From Colius striatus (Eukaryota > Chordata > Aves > Coliiformes > Coliidae), in contig NC_084773.1 in NCBI RefSeq assembly GCF_028858725.1, forward strand, positions 22,576,850 through 22,640,849: 64,000 nt of DNA, read 5' to 3'. Below are positions 9,711 to 20,683 of the stretch, piece after piece (the stretch's first letter is position 1; each line of letters begins with the position of its first letter). The notes under the pieces are model-generated. The model did not search any database. It saw only the letters and a program-made list of their open reading frames with translations, and had not been told where the DNA came from. The translations under genes and the position numbers were made by a program.

Positions 9711-9978
9711 CTTCCGCTCCCGCCGGATCCTTCACGGCCGCGCTTCCAGGCATGCGCACTGCACCCCGGCACCGCCCCTCCGCCAATCAGAGCGAGAGTT
9801 TCACCACGGAAGGCGGGCCCGGCGTCGTTACTAGGTGCCGCCTGCGATCCTCGCCCGCCCATTGGCTGCGCCGTGTCTGTCATCGCTTCCTCCCTTCTTA
9901 TTGGCTGAAGGGCGGCGGCAGCGGGAAGTTCGATCTGAGGCTCAGCGCGTTGGCAGCCCTGCACTGGCCTCTCTGCAG
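9711..9978. promoter_or_regulatory. CpG-rich two-way promoter, copy A
   Basis: A compact non-repetitive CpG-rich stretch with an NRF1-type site GCATGCGCA (9750), a CCAAT box (9783) and two inverted CCAAT boxes ATTGG (9861 and 9900), no TATA box. On the minus strand GGAGCGGAAG is followed by GTGAGC at 9710, a good donor for a non-coding first exon of LRRC14. On the plus strand CTCTGCAG at 9978 is followed by GTTGGG, a possible donor for a rightward transcript. In human, LRRC14 shares a divergent promoter with RECQL4. C-rich DNA to the left and G-rich DNA to the right on the + strand fits transcription away from this point in both directions. The partner gene is not identified here. Confidence 0.7.
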
Positions 9979-9984
9979 GTTGGG

Positions 9985-12900
9985 GGGGGGGGGGGGGAAT
10001 AGTGGGGGCGTGGTCTGCTGAGGGGGAACTGGAGACTGGCGGGGTTCTGAGGGGAAAAGCGCGGGCTTGGCGGAGTCTGCAGTGGAAAAGTGGAGGTTCG
10101 GTGGGGTTTTGAGGGCGAAAGTGGGGTTTTGATGGGGTTCTGAGGGGAAAAGTGGAGTTTTGAGAGGAAAAGTGGGGGGTTTGTGAATTTCTGAGGAACA
10201 AGTGGGAATTTGGAGGAGCTTGGAGGGGAAAAGTGGGGTTTTGGTGGAGTGTTGAGAAGAACAGTGGGTTTTACTGGAGTTTTGAGGGGAAAAGTGGGGG
10301 TTTGGTGCAGTTTTGAGGGGGAAAGTGGGGGTTTGGTGGAGTGTTGAGGGGAAAAGTGTTTTTTTGGTGTGGTTCTGAGGGGAATAAAGGTTTTTGTAGA
10401 GCTTTAAGGAGAAAAGAGTGGGGTTGGTGGTCTGCTGAGGGGGAACAGTGGAGATTGGTGGGGTTCTGAGGGGAAAAGTGCGGGCTTGGTGGAGTCTGGA
10501 GTGGAAAGGTGGAGATTCAGTGGGTTTTTGAGGGCAAAGTGGGTTTTTAATGGGGTTCTGAGGGGAAAAGTGGAGTTTTGAGAGGAAAAGTGAGGGGTTT
10601 TGTGAATTTCTGAGGAACAAGTGGGAATTTGAGGAGCTTGGAGGGGAAAAGTGGGGGTTTGGTGGAGTGTTGAGGGGAAAAGTGGGGATTTTGTGGGGTT
10701 CTGAGGGGAATAAAGGTTTTTGTAGAGCTTTAAGGAGAAAAGAGTGGGGTTGGTTGTCTGCTGAGGGGGAACAGTGGAGATTTGTGGGGTTCTGAGGGGA
10801 AAAGTGGGGGTTTGGTGGAGTGTTGAGGGGAAAAGTGTTTTTTTGTGGGGTTCTGAGGGGAATAAAGGTTTTTGTAGAGCTTTAAGGAGAAAAGAGTGGG
10901 GTTGGTTGTCTGCTGAGGGGGAACAGAGGAGATTGGTGGGGTTCTGAGGGGAAAAGTGGGGGTTTGGTGGAGTGTTGAGGGGAAAAGTGTTTTTTTGTGG
11001 GGTTCTGAGGGGAATAAAGGTTTTTGTAGAGCTTTAAGGAGAAAAGAGTGGGGTTGGTTGTCTGGTGAGGGGGAAAAGTGGAGATTTGTGGGGTTCTGAG
11101 GGGAAAAGTGGGGGTTTGGTGGAGTCTGGAGTGGAAAGGTGGAAGTTCAGTGGGTTTTCAGAGCGAAAGTGGGTTTTTGATGGGGTTCTGAGGGGAAAAG
11201 TGGGGTTTTGGTGGAGTGTTGAGGGGAAAAGGGGTTTTAGTGGAGTTTGGAGTGAAAAAGTGGCGATTTGGTGAATTTTTGAGGGTAAAGGTTTTTGGTG
11301 TGGTTCTGAGGGGAAAAATGGGTTTTGGTGGAGTTTTAAGAAGAAAAGAGTGGGATTGGTTGTCTGGTGAGGGGGAACAGTGGAGATTGGTGGGGTTCTG
11401 AGGGGAAAAGCGCGGGCTTGGTGGAGTCTGGAGTGGAAAAGTGGAGGTTCGGTGGGGTTTTGAGGGCAAAAGTGGGTTTTTGATGGGATTCTGAGGGGAA
11501 AAGTGGAGTTTTGGTGGAGTTTTGAGAGGAAAAGTCGGGGGTTTGTGAATTTCTGAGGAGCAAGTGGGAATTTGGAGGAGCCTGGAGGAGAAAAGTGGGG
11601 GTTTGGTGGAGTTTTGAGGGGAAAAGTGGGGATTTTGTGGAGTGTTGAGAAGAAAAGGGGTTTTAGTGGAGTTCTGAGTGAAAAAGTGGCGATTTGGAGG
11701 ATTTTTGAGGGTAAAAGTAAGTTTTTGGTGTGGTTCTGAGAGGAAAAATGGGTTTTGGCAGAGTTTTGAGGGCAACAGTGGGTTTTACTGGAGTTTTCAA
11801 ATGAAAAGTGGGGATTTGGTGGAGTTTTGAGGGGAAAAGTGGTTTTTTTTTGTGGGGTTCTGAGGGGAATAAAGGTTTTTGTAGAGTTTTAAGGAGAAAA
11901 GAGTGGGGTTGGTTGTCTGCTGACGGAGAAAAGTGGAGATTGGTGGGGTTCTGAGGGGAAAAGTGGGGGTTTGGTGGAGTCTGGAGTGGAAAGGTGGAGG
12001 TTCAGTGGGGTTTTGAGGGCGAAAGTGGGTTTTTGATGGGGTTCTGAGGGGAAAAGTGGAGTTTTGGTGGACTTTTCAGATGAAAAGTGGGTTTTTTTGT
12101 GGAATGTTGAGAAGAACAGTGGGTTTTACTGGAGTTTGGAGTGAAAAAGTGGGGGTTTTGTGGAGTGTTGAGAAGAACAGGGGTTTTAGTGGAGTTTGGA
12201 GTGAAAAAGTGGGGATTTGATGAATTTTTGAGAGTAAAAGTAGGGTTTTGGTGTGGATCTGAGGTGAAAATGAGTTTTTCTGGGGTTTTAAGGGGAAAAG
12301 TAAGGTTCTGGTGGAGTGTTGAGGGCAAAAGTGGGGTTTTGGTGAGATTCTGAGAGGAAAGAATTGGGTTTTGATGGTGTTGTGGGGAGAAAGTGGGATT
12401 GTGGTGTAGTCTTGAGAGGAAAACTGGGTTTTGGCAGAGTTTTGAGGGCAAAAGTGGGGGATTTGTGGACTTCTGAGGAACAAGTGGGAATTAGGAGGAG
12501 CTTTGAGGGGGAAAGTGAAGTTTTGGTGGAGTGTTGAGGGAAAAAGTGGGGTTTTGGTGGAGCTTGGAGTGAAAATTGGAGGTTCAATGGGTTTTTGAGG
12601 GCGAAAGTGGATTTTTGATGGGATTCTGAGGGGGAAAATGGATTTTTTTGTGGAGTTTTAAGTGGAAAAGCGGAGGTTTGAGAAGAAAAGTGGGGATTTG
12701 GTGGACTTAAGAGGAACAAGTGGGATTTTGGAGGAGCTTTGAGGGGAAAAGTGGAGTTTTGGTGGGGTTTTTAGATTAAAAGTGTGGGTTTGGTGTATTT
12801 TTAAGGGCAAATGTGGGATTTTGTGGACTTTGGAGTGGTAAAGTGTGGGTTTGGTGGATATTTGGGGCAAAAGCGGGGTGTCTTGTGGTTCTGAGGGAAA

Positions 12901-13665
12901 AAAGAGAGGGTTTGGTGGTCCACTGAAAGGAAAATGAGTTTTTGTGGAGTTTTAAGGGGAAAAGTGGGGTTTTGGTGGGGTTTTAAGATGAAAAATGCAG
13001 TTTTGGTGGAGTTTTCAGATGAAAAGTGGAGTTTTGGTGGAGTGTTGAGGGGAAAAGTGTGGTTTTAGTGGACCTTGGAGTGAAAAAGTGGAGATTTGGT
13101 GGATTTTTGAGGGCAAAAGTGGGTTTTTTGTGGGATTCTGAGGAGAAAAAGGGTTTTTTGTAGAGTTTTAAGGAGAAAAGAGGGGTGTTGGAGTTCTGCT
13201 GAGTTGGAAAAGATGCAGATTGGTGGGGTTCTGAGGCACCAGTGGGATTTTGGGGGAGCTTTGAGGGGAAAAGTGGAGTTTTGTTGGTGTTTTCAGATGA
13301 CAAGTGTGGTTTTAGTGGAGTTTGGAGTGAAAAAGTGGGGGGTTGGTGGATATTTGAGGGCAAAAGTGGGTTTTTGATGGGGTTCTGAGGGGAAGATGGG
13401 TTTTTGTGGAGTGTTGAGGGGAAAAGTGGTGCTTTGGTGGGGTTCTGACAAAAAAGTTGGGCTTTGGTGTAGTTTTGAGGGGAAAAGTGAGCTTTTTGTG
13501 AGTTTTGAAGGGAAATGTTGGGGTTTGGTGGAGTTTTAAGGGGGAAAAAGTGGGATTTTGGTGGAGTTCTGAGGGGAAAATTGGGGAGGTGATTTGAGGG
13601 AAAAAAAGTAGTGTTTTTGTGGTGGTGTTTGGACAAAAAGATAGAATATTGGGGTTTTGGTGGTG
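9985..13665. repeat. G/T-rich minisatellite of about 30 bp units
   Basis: Units of about 29-31 bp such as GGTTCTGAGGGGAAAAGTGG and TTGGTGGAGTTTTGAGG, organised in larger repeats of about 155-165 bp that include TTTTTGTAGAGCTTTAAGGAG. The minus strand lacks stops in places and gives long Ser/Pro/Phe-rich frames; these are repeat artefacts. Copy B (59215-61670) is about 1.2 kb shorter. Confidence 0.9.
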
Positions 13666-13697
13666 AAATCTCTACCAGGAAGCTGCAGTGAGCTGGA

Positions 13698-13986
13698 GGT
13701 CGGTCTCTGCTCCCAGCTAGTGAGTGACGGGCCAAGAGGAAAGGGGCTCAGGGTGCCCCAGGGGAGGTTGAGGCTGGAGCTGAGGCAGACCTGTTTCCCT
13801 GAGAGGGGTGTCAGCCCCTGTGCCAGGCTGCCCGGGAGCTGGGGGAGTGCCCAGCCCTGGAGGGACCCCGAAGCCCTGGAGTTGAGGTGCTGAGGGCTGT
13901 GGGTCAGTGGTAGCCGTGGCAGGGTGAGGGCTCAGGGCTGGGCTCCAGCAGCTCAAAGGGCTTTTCTAACCCAAATGATTCTGTGG
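13698..13986 (+). mobile_element. CR1 LINE 3' tail, copy A, second
   Basis: Same CR1 subfamily as the tail at 6424: GGTCGGTCTCTGCTCCCAG, CAGGCTGCCCGGGAGCTGGG, GCTCAAAGGGCTTTTCTAAC and the end CCAAATGATTCTGTGG. The lectin exon acceptor begins within 15 bp of its end. Confidence 0.85.
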
Positions 13987-14000
13987 TTTGCTCCCTGCAG

Positions 14001-14154
14001 CTGTGGCATCATCACAGATGCCAGTCCTGGGTCGCTCAGCACCATCTGCTGCCACGGCCTCCGCGGCCGCTACGTCACCGTCACCATCCTGGGCCGGGAG
14101 GAGCAGTTCACTCTCTGTGAGGTCGAGGTCTACACTGTCCACCCCGAGCCATGA
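14001..14154 (+). CDS. F-type lectin (fucolectin-like) terminal exon, copy A
   Basis: After TTTGCTCCCTGCAG one base completes a codon, then the frame runs CGIITDASPGSLSTICCHGL, RGRYVTVTILGREEQFTLCE and VEVYTVHPEP, with TGA at 14152. This is the C-terminal part of an F-type lectin (fucolectin/tachylectin-4/pentraxin-1) domain: the C-x-GL-x-GRYV segment and the closing LCEVEVY strand are typical. The family binds L-fucose with calcium help and is usually secreted in innate defence; it is known from fish, amphibians and sauropsids. The fucose-binding His/Arg residues lie in earlier exons, which are not in the window; the G/T-rich array and CR1 occupy the expected place. An AATAAA follows 100 bp after the stop. 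Identical at protein level to copy B. Confidence 0.8.
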
Positions 14155-14253
14155 GGGGCTTTTAAGGGGGACAAGGTGAGGAGTTTCCCCCCTGGCACCA
14201 GGACCCTCTGACATCAGATGCCCCTGGAGGCTCCCTGTCGTCAGAACCACCCT

Positions 14254-14259
14254 AATAAA
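14254..14259 (+). terminator. AATAAA polyadenylation signal of the lectin, copy A
   Basis: AATAAA in CACCCTAATAAACATCCCC, 100 bp after the lectin stop codon; conserved in copy B at 62262-62267. Confidence 0.8.
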
Positions 14260-14276
14260 CATCCCCACGGGGCCTC

Positions 14277-14475
14277 TTTGTGCATCACCATCCCCATCCC
14301 ATAGGCTCCAGAGGACCATGGCATCACCATCCGCACCCCGTGGGCTCCACAGGACCATGGCATCACCATCCCCACCCCACAGGCTCCAGAGGACCATGGC
14401 ATCACCATCCCCATCCCATAGGCTCCAGAGGACCACGGCATCACCATCCCAACCCCACGGGACCTCCAGCCTCTT
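14277..14475. repeat. About 39 bp minisatellite (GACCATGGCATCACCATCC)
   Basis: Five units of GGACCATGGCATCACCATCC and CCACCCCACAGGCTCCAGA between the lectin and GPT. The copy B units (62288-62480) differ at scattered bases. Together with 14476-14589, which shows nothing, this is where the missing last GPT exons would be expected. Confidence 0.85.
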
Positions 14476-14589
14476 TCCATCACCACCCTTGAGGCCCATG
14501 GGGTTCCACCATCCTCATCCCCACTCTGTGGCTCCCCAGGACCTGTGGTGGCCACCTCGGGGTGGGGGTGGCCGTGGGAGGTCACTCAC

Positions 14590-14726
14590 TCGCCCGTGAA
14601 GCCTTTGGAGATGGAGTGGAAGGAGGCGAGTTCCACCGAGTCCAGGTAGGGCGGCCCCATCTCTGTCAGCACCTTCCTGAAGGAGTGGAAGGCCGAACCC
14701 TCAGCATACACGTTGTCCTGGTACAC
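14590..14726 (-). CDS. GPT: GPT exon with PLP lysine, copy A
   Basis: A 137 nt minus-strand exon (acceptor CTCCAG, donor GA-GTGAGTG) encoding [40 protein letters not shown] and KGFTGE. It is the segment of alanine aminotransferase that contains the pyridoxal-phosphate lysine, in S-x-S-K-G (Lys314 in human ALT1). GPT interconverts alanine plus 2-oxoglutarate with pyruvate plus glutamate. The human protein reads KGYMGE here and copy B reads KGFMGE; copy A has Thr in place of that Met (ATG to ACG). The exon joins in phase to 14810-14889 on its 5' side. The next exon (CGYRGGY in the family) is not found to the left. Confidence 0.88.
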
Positions 14727-14809
14727 CTGGAGGAGGGGGGAAACTGGTGGGGTTACCTAGATGTTGGGGTCCACCTCACATACCCCCCGAGTCTGAGGGT
14801 CCCACTCAC

Positions 14810-14889
14810 CGCATCAGCCATGAGGAAGAGCCTCTCCTCGAAGGCGAATTTGATGACGGCCTCAATGCACTGACGGCTCTGGACCTGCC
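14810..14889 (-). CDS. GPT: GPT exon GQVQSR..., copy A
   Basis: An 80 nt minus-strand exon with acceptor CTCCCAG and donor GTGAGTGG, encoding [20 protein letters not shown] and LFLMADA. The family ends this segment with ADEVYQDN; copy B has ADE, while copy A has Ala in place of Glu because GAG became GCG. The Asp of this motif binds the pyridine nitrogen of PLP in class I aminotransferases and is kept. It takes up the reading frame from the exon at 27845-28088 (ACC-G / GG-CAG), across a 13 kb intron filled with satellite. Confidence 0.88.
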
Positions 14890-14899
14890 CTGGGAGGGG

Positions 14900-15345
14900 G
14901 GGAGAAGGGGGGGAGGTTGGCATAGCGGAGTGGGGGGGTCCAGTCCCACTCCCACCATGGGTTTGGGGGGCCCAGTCCTGCTCCTGATGGGTTTTGGGGG
15001 GCTCAATCCCTTTTCCTGATAGGTTTGGGGGCCCAGTCTTGCTCCCTATGGGTTTGGGGTATGGGCTCAGCCCCACTCCTGATGGGTTTTAGGGGACTCA
15101 GTCTAGTTTCCCATGGGTATGGGGGGGCTTAGACCCCCTCTCCTGATAGGTTTGGGGGACCCAAACTGCCTCCCTATAGATTTGGGAGGAGAGTCATCCC
15201 CACTCCTGATGGGTTTGGGGGGGCTTAGCCCCTGCTCCTGATGGGTTTTGGGGCCTTCACCCCACTCCTAATGGATTTGAGGGGACTCAGTCCCACTTCC
15301 TATGGCTTTTGGAGGGTCTCAACCCAGTTCTTGGGTATGTTTTGG
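14900..15345. repeat. Degenerate 45-60 bp repeat (CTCCTGATGGGTTTGGGGG)
   Basis: Seven or eight loose units with CCCACTCCTGATGGGTTTT and GGGGGGCTCAGTCCC inside the GPT intron. Copy B equivalent: 62908-63352. Confidence 0.8.
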
Positions 15346-15430
15346 AGGTCCTAGTAGGACCAGTAAAGCACTGGGGGTCTCAGAATGGGACTGGGAGGGC
15401 ACTGGGAGCTCACAGCCCTGGTACCAGAAG

Positions 15431-15689
15431 GGTATTGGGGGCTCCCAGTCCAGCCCTATGTCCCAGTCGTGGGGTCTCAAACTTCAAACTTAAGGTCCCA
15501 GTCCAGGGGTCCCAGCCCTGAGGTCCCAGAGCAGTGATGGTGCCACAAAAACAGTTTTGGGGTCCTGGTTCAGGAGGAGTCTCAGCCCAGGGATCCCAGC
15601 TTCAAACTCAAGGTCTCAGCTCCAAATTTGGGGGCTCAGATCAGGGGTCTCCAGATCAGCCCTGGGGTCCCAGACCAACCCTGATGTCC
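15431..15689. other. Sequence unique to copy A
   Basis: About 260 bp of GGTCTCAGCTCC/GGGGTCCCAG-rich DNA between the common block and the satellite. Copy B goes straight from GGTACCAGAAG into satellite at 63437, so this piece was deleted there or inserted here. No coding signal was seen. Confidence 0.7.
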
Positions 15690-18600
15690 CATCACTCTCC
15701 CAGGGTCCTATCCCTGGAGTCCAGTCCTTTCCCAGTCCCATCCCACCCCAGAGTCCCATCCCAATTTCAGAGTCCCATCTTATTCCCAGGGTCCTATCCC
15801 TGGAGTCTGATCCCTTCCCAGTCCCATCCCATCCCCAGGGTCCCATCCCAGTCCCAGGATACCATCCCATCCCTGAGATCCCACCCCTGGAGTCCCATCC
15901 CATCCCTGAGGTCCCATCCCAGTCCCATCCGATCCCACCCCTGGGGTCCCATCCCACCCCTGGGGTCCCATCCCATACTGAGGGTCCCATCCCACCCCTG
16001 TGGTCCCACCCCTGGGGTCGCACCCACCCCTGGGGTCCCATCCCAGTCTTATCCCACCCCTGGAGTCCCATCCCAGTCCTATCCCATCCCACCCCTGAGG
16101 TCCCACCCCTGGGGACCCATCCCATCCCAACCCTGGGGTCCCATCCAGTCCCGTCCCATCCCATTCCATTCCACCCCTGGGGTCCCATCCCATCCCAACC
16201 CTGGGGTCCCAGCCAGTCCCATCCCATCCCACCCCTGGGGTCCCATCCCATCCCTGATGTCCCATCCCACCCCTGGGATCTCATCCCATCCATCCCATCC
16301 CACCCCTGGGGTCCCATCCCACCCCTGGGGTCCCATCCAGTCCCATCCAATCCCATCCCATCCCATCCCTGTGGACTCATCCCACCCCTGGGGTCCCATC
16401 CCAACCCTGGAGACCCATCCCACCCCTGGGGTGCAATCCCATCCCACCCCTGGGGTGCCATCCCATCCCATCCCAACCCTGGAGACCCATCCCACCCCTG
16501 AAGTCCTATCCCTGGGGTCCCATCCCAACCTCAGGGTCGCATCCCACCCCTGGGGTCCCATCCCAGTCTCATCCCACCCCTGGATTCCCATCCCAGTCCT
16601 ATCCCATCCCACTCCTGAGGTCCCACCCATGGGGTCCCATCCCACCCCTGGGGTCCCATCCCATCCCATCCCTGAAGACTCATCCCACCCCTGGGTCCCA
16701 TCCCATCCCACCCCTGGGTCCCATCCCATCTCACCCCTGGAGTCCCATCCCAACACTGGGGTCCCATCCCATCCCACCCCTAGGGACCCATCCCACCCCT
16801 GGGGTCCCATCCCATTCCAACCCTGGGTCCCATCCACTACCATCCAATCCCACCCCTGGGGTCCCATCCCACCCCTGGGGTCCCATCCCACCCCTGGGGT
16901 CCCATCCCAACCCTGGGGTCCCATCCCATCCCACTCCTGAGGTCCCATCCCACTCCTGAGGTCCCATCCCACCCCTGGGGTCCCATCCCACCCCTGGGGA
17001 CTCATCCCACCTCTGGGGTCCCATCCCAACCCTGGGGTCCCATCCAGTCCCATCCAATCCCATCCCATCCCACCCGTGGTGTCCCATCCCATCCCAGCCC
17101 TGGGGTCCCATCCCAGCCCTGGGGTCCCATCCCAGCCCTGGGGACTCATCCCACCCCTGGGGTCCCATCACATCCCAAACCTGGGGTCCAATCCAGTCCC
17201 ATGCCATCCCAGCCCTGGGGTCCCATCCCATCCCACCCCTGGGGTCCCATCCCAGTCTCATCCCACCCCTGGGGTCCCATCCCAGTCCTATCCCATCCCA
17301 CTCCTGAGGTCCCACCCCTGGGGTCCCATCCCATCCCACCCCTGGGGTCCCATCCCATCCCACCCCTGGGGTCCCATCCCACTCCTGAAGTTCCACCCCT
17401 GAGGTCCCATCCCAACCCTGGGGTCCCATCCCACCCCTAGGGTCCCATCCCATCCCACCCCTGGGGTCCCAGCCAGTCCCATCCCATCCCACCCCTGGGG
17501 TCCGATCCCATCCCACCCCTGGGGTCCCATTCCATCCCCTCCCATCCCAGCCCTGGGGTCCCATCCCATCCCAGCCCTGGGGTCCCATCCCACCCCTGGG
17601 GTCCCATCCCAACCTCAGGGTCCCATCCCACCCCTGAAGTTCCACCCCTGAGGTCCCATCCCAACCCTGGAGTCCCATCCCACCCCTGAAGTTCCACCCC
17701 TGAGGTCCCATCCCAACCCTGGGGTCCCATCCCATCCCTCAGGTCCCATCCCACCCGTGGGATCCCATCCCATCCATCCCATCCCACCCCTTGGGTCCCC
17801 TCCCATCCCACCCCTGGGGTCCCATTCCATCCCCTCCCATCCCACCGCTGGGGTCCCATCCCGTCCCACCGCTGGGGTCCCATCCCATCCCACCCCTGGG
17901 GTCCCATCCCATCCCACCCCTGGGGACTCATCCCACCCCTGGGGACTCATCCCACCCCTGGGGTCCCATCCCATCCCACCCCTGGGGTCCCATCCCATCC
18001 CAACCCTTGGGTCCCAGCCAGTCCCATCCCATCCCACCCCTGGGGTCCCATCCCATTCCAACTCTGGGGTCCCATCCCATCCCACCCCTGGGGTCCCATC
18101 CCACCCCTGGGGTCCCATCCCATCCCAACACTGGAGTCCCATCTCTGGGGTCCCATCCCAACCTCAGGGTCCCATCCCACCTCTGGGGTTCCACCCCTGG
18201 GGTCCCATCCCAACCATGGGGTCCCATCCAGTCCCATCCAATCCCATTCCATCCCACCCCTGGGGTCCCATCCCACCCCTGGGGTCCCATCCCACCCCTG
18301 GGGACTCATCCCACCCCTGCGGTCCCATCCCATTCCATCCCATCCCACCCCTGGAGTCCCATCCAGTCCCATCCCACCCCTGGGGTCCCATCCAGTCCCA
18401 CCCCTGAGGTATCATCACATCCCATCTCATCCCACCCATGGGGTCCCATCCCAACCCTGGGGTCCCATCCAGTCCCATCCCACCCCTGGGGTCCCATCCC
18501 ATCCCCTCGCATCCCACCCCTAGGGACTCATCTCACCCCTGGGGTCCCATCCCATCCCATACCATCCCATCCCATCCCTCCCCTGTGGTCCCATCCCAAC

Positions 18601-20397
18601 CCTGGGGTCCCTTCCAGTCCCATCCCACCCCTGGGGTCCCATCCCACCCCTGGGGACTCATCCCACCTCTGGGGTCCCATCCCACCCCTGGGGTCCCATC
18701 CAGTCCCATCCAATCCCATCCCATCCCACCCGTGGTGTCCCATCCCATCCCAGCCCTGGGGTCCCATCCCAGCCCTGGGGTCCCATCCCACCCCTGGGGA
18801 CTCATCCCACCCCTCGGGTCCCATCACATCCCAACCCTGGGGTCCCATCCAGTCCCATGCCATCCCACCCCTGGGGTCCCATCCCATCCCATCCCATCCC
18901 ACCCCTGGGGTCCCATCCCAGTCTCATCCCACCCCTGGATTCCCATCCCAGTCCTATCCCATCCCACTCCTGAGGTCCCACCCCTGGGGTCCCATCCCAC
19001 CCCTGGGGTCCCATCCCATCCCACCCATGGGGCCCCATCCCAACCCTGGGGTCCCATCCAGTCCCATCCCATCCCACCCCTGGGGTCCCATCCCACCCCT
19101 GGGGTCCCATCCCAGTCTCATCCCACCCCTGGATTCCCATCCCAGTCCTATCCCATCCCACTCCTGAGGTCCCACCCCTGGGGTCCCATCCCACCCCTGG
19201 GGTCCCATCCCATCCCACCCCTGGGGCCCCATCCCAACCCTGGGGTCCCATCCAGTCCCATCCCATCCCAACCCTGGGGTCCCATCCCACCCCTGGGGAA
19301 CCATCCCATCCCACCCCTGGGGAACCATCCCATCCCACCCCTGGGGTCCCATCCCATCCCATCCCTCGGGTCCCATCCCTACCCTGGGGTCCCATCCAGT
19401 CCCATCCCACCCCTGGGGTCTCATCTCATCTCAACCCTGGGATCCCATCCAGTCCCATCCCATCCCACCCCTGGGGTCCCATCCCATCCCAACCCTGGGG
19501 TCCCATCCCACCCCTGAATTCCCATCCCTGGGGTCCCATCCCAACCTCAGGGTCCCATCCCACCCCTGGTTCCCACCCCTGGGGTCGCATCCCACCCCTG
19601 GGGTCCCATCCAGTCCCATCCCATCCCACCCCTTGGGTCCCATCCCACCCCTGGGGTCCCATCCCATCCCACCCCTGAAGTTCCACCCCTGGGGTCCCAT
19701 CCAAACCTCAGTGTCCCATCCAAACCTCAGGGTCCCATCCCACCCCTGGGGTCCCATCCCAGTCTCATCCCAACCCTGGAGTCCCATCCCACTCCTATCC
19801 CGTCCCACCCCTGGGGTCCCATCCCACCCCACCCCTGGGGTCCCGTCCCATCCCGTCCCACCCCTGGGGTCCCATCCCACCCCTGGGGTCCCATCGCCAC
19901 CCCTGGGGTCCCATCCCATCCCACCCCTGAAGTCCCATCCCTGGGGTCCCATCCCTGGGGTCCCATCCCAGTCCTATCCCATCCCACCCCTGAGATCCCA
20001 CCCCTGGGGTCCTATCCCATCCTAACCCTGGGGTCCCATCGAGTCCCATCCCACCCCTGGGGTCGCATCCCATCCCACCCCTGGGGACCCATCCCACCCC
20101 TGGGGTCCCATCCCACCCCTTGAGACTCATCCCATCCCTTGGGTCCCATCCCATCCCACCCCTTGGGTCCCAACCAGTCCCATCCCATCCCAAACGTAGG
20201 GTCCCATCCCACCCCATCCCTGGGGTCCCATCCCACCCCTGGGGTTCCATCCCATCCCACCCCTGGGGTCCCATCCAGTCCCATCCCAATCCTGGGGTCC
20301 CATGCCACCCCTGAACTCCCATCCTTGGGGTCCCATCCAAACCTCAGGGTCCCATCCCACCCCTGGGGTCCCACCCCTGGGGTCGCGTCCCATCCCT

Positions 20398-20683
20398 GGA
20401 TGGGACCCTAGGGGTGGGATGGGACCCCAGGGGTGGGATGGCACTGGATGGGACCCCAGGGGTGGCATGGGACCCCAAGTTTGGGATGGGATGGGACTGG
20501 ATGGGACCCCAGGGGTGGGATGGGACTGGATGGGACCCCAGGGGTGGGATGAGTGTCCAGGGGTGGGATGGGACCTCAGGGGTGGGATGGGACCCCAGGG
20601 GTGGGGTGAGTCCCCAGGGGTGGGATGGGATGCGACCCCAGGGGTGGGATGGGACCCCAGGGGTGGGATGGGACTCGATGGGA
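20398..20683 (-). repeat. Inverted satellite block, first
   Basis: The unit orientation flips: GGATGGGACCCCAGGGGTGG repeats on the + strand for about 286 bp, then returns to the usual orientation at GGGACCCATCCCAGTCC. The left junction, GTCCCATCC-CT-GGATGGGAC, is a perfect short palindrome. Confidence 0.9.

Larger units (their letters stand above)
1..15430 (+). repeat. Duplicated block, copy A
   Basis: This stretch matches 50035-63436 in the same orientation and order, from the 40 bp minisatellite at its left edge to the words ending GGTACCAGAAG at its right edge. Exons, CR1 tails, promoter and poly(A) signals are all shared. The offset between copies falls from about 50034 at the left to 48008 at the lectin exon because copy B has shorter minisatellites. 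The left end is cut by the window, so the true block is longer. Confidence 0.95.

Noticed and set aside
10000-13735. Long Ser/Pro/Phe-rich minus-strand frames in the G/T-rich array
   Set aside because: Translation of 30 bp units; copy B shows different lengths and frames.
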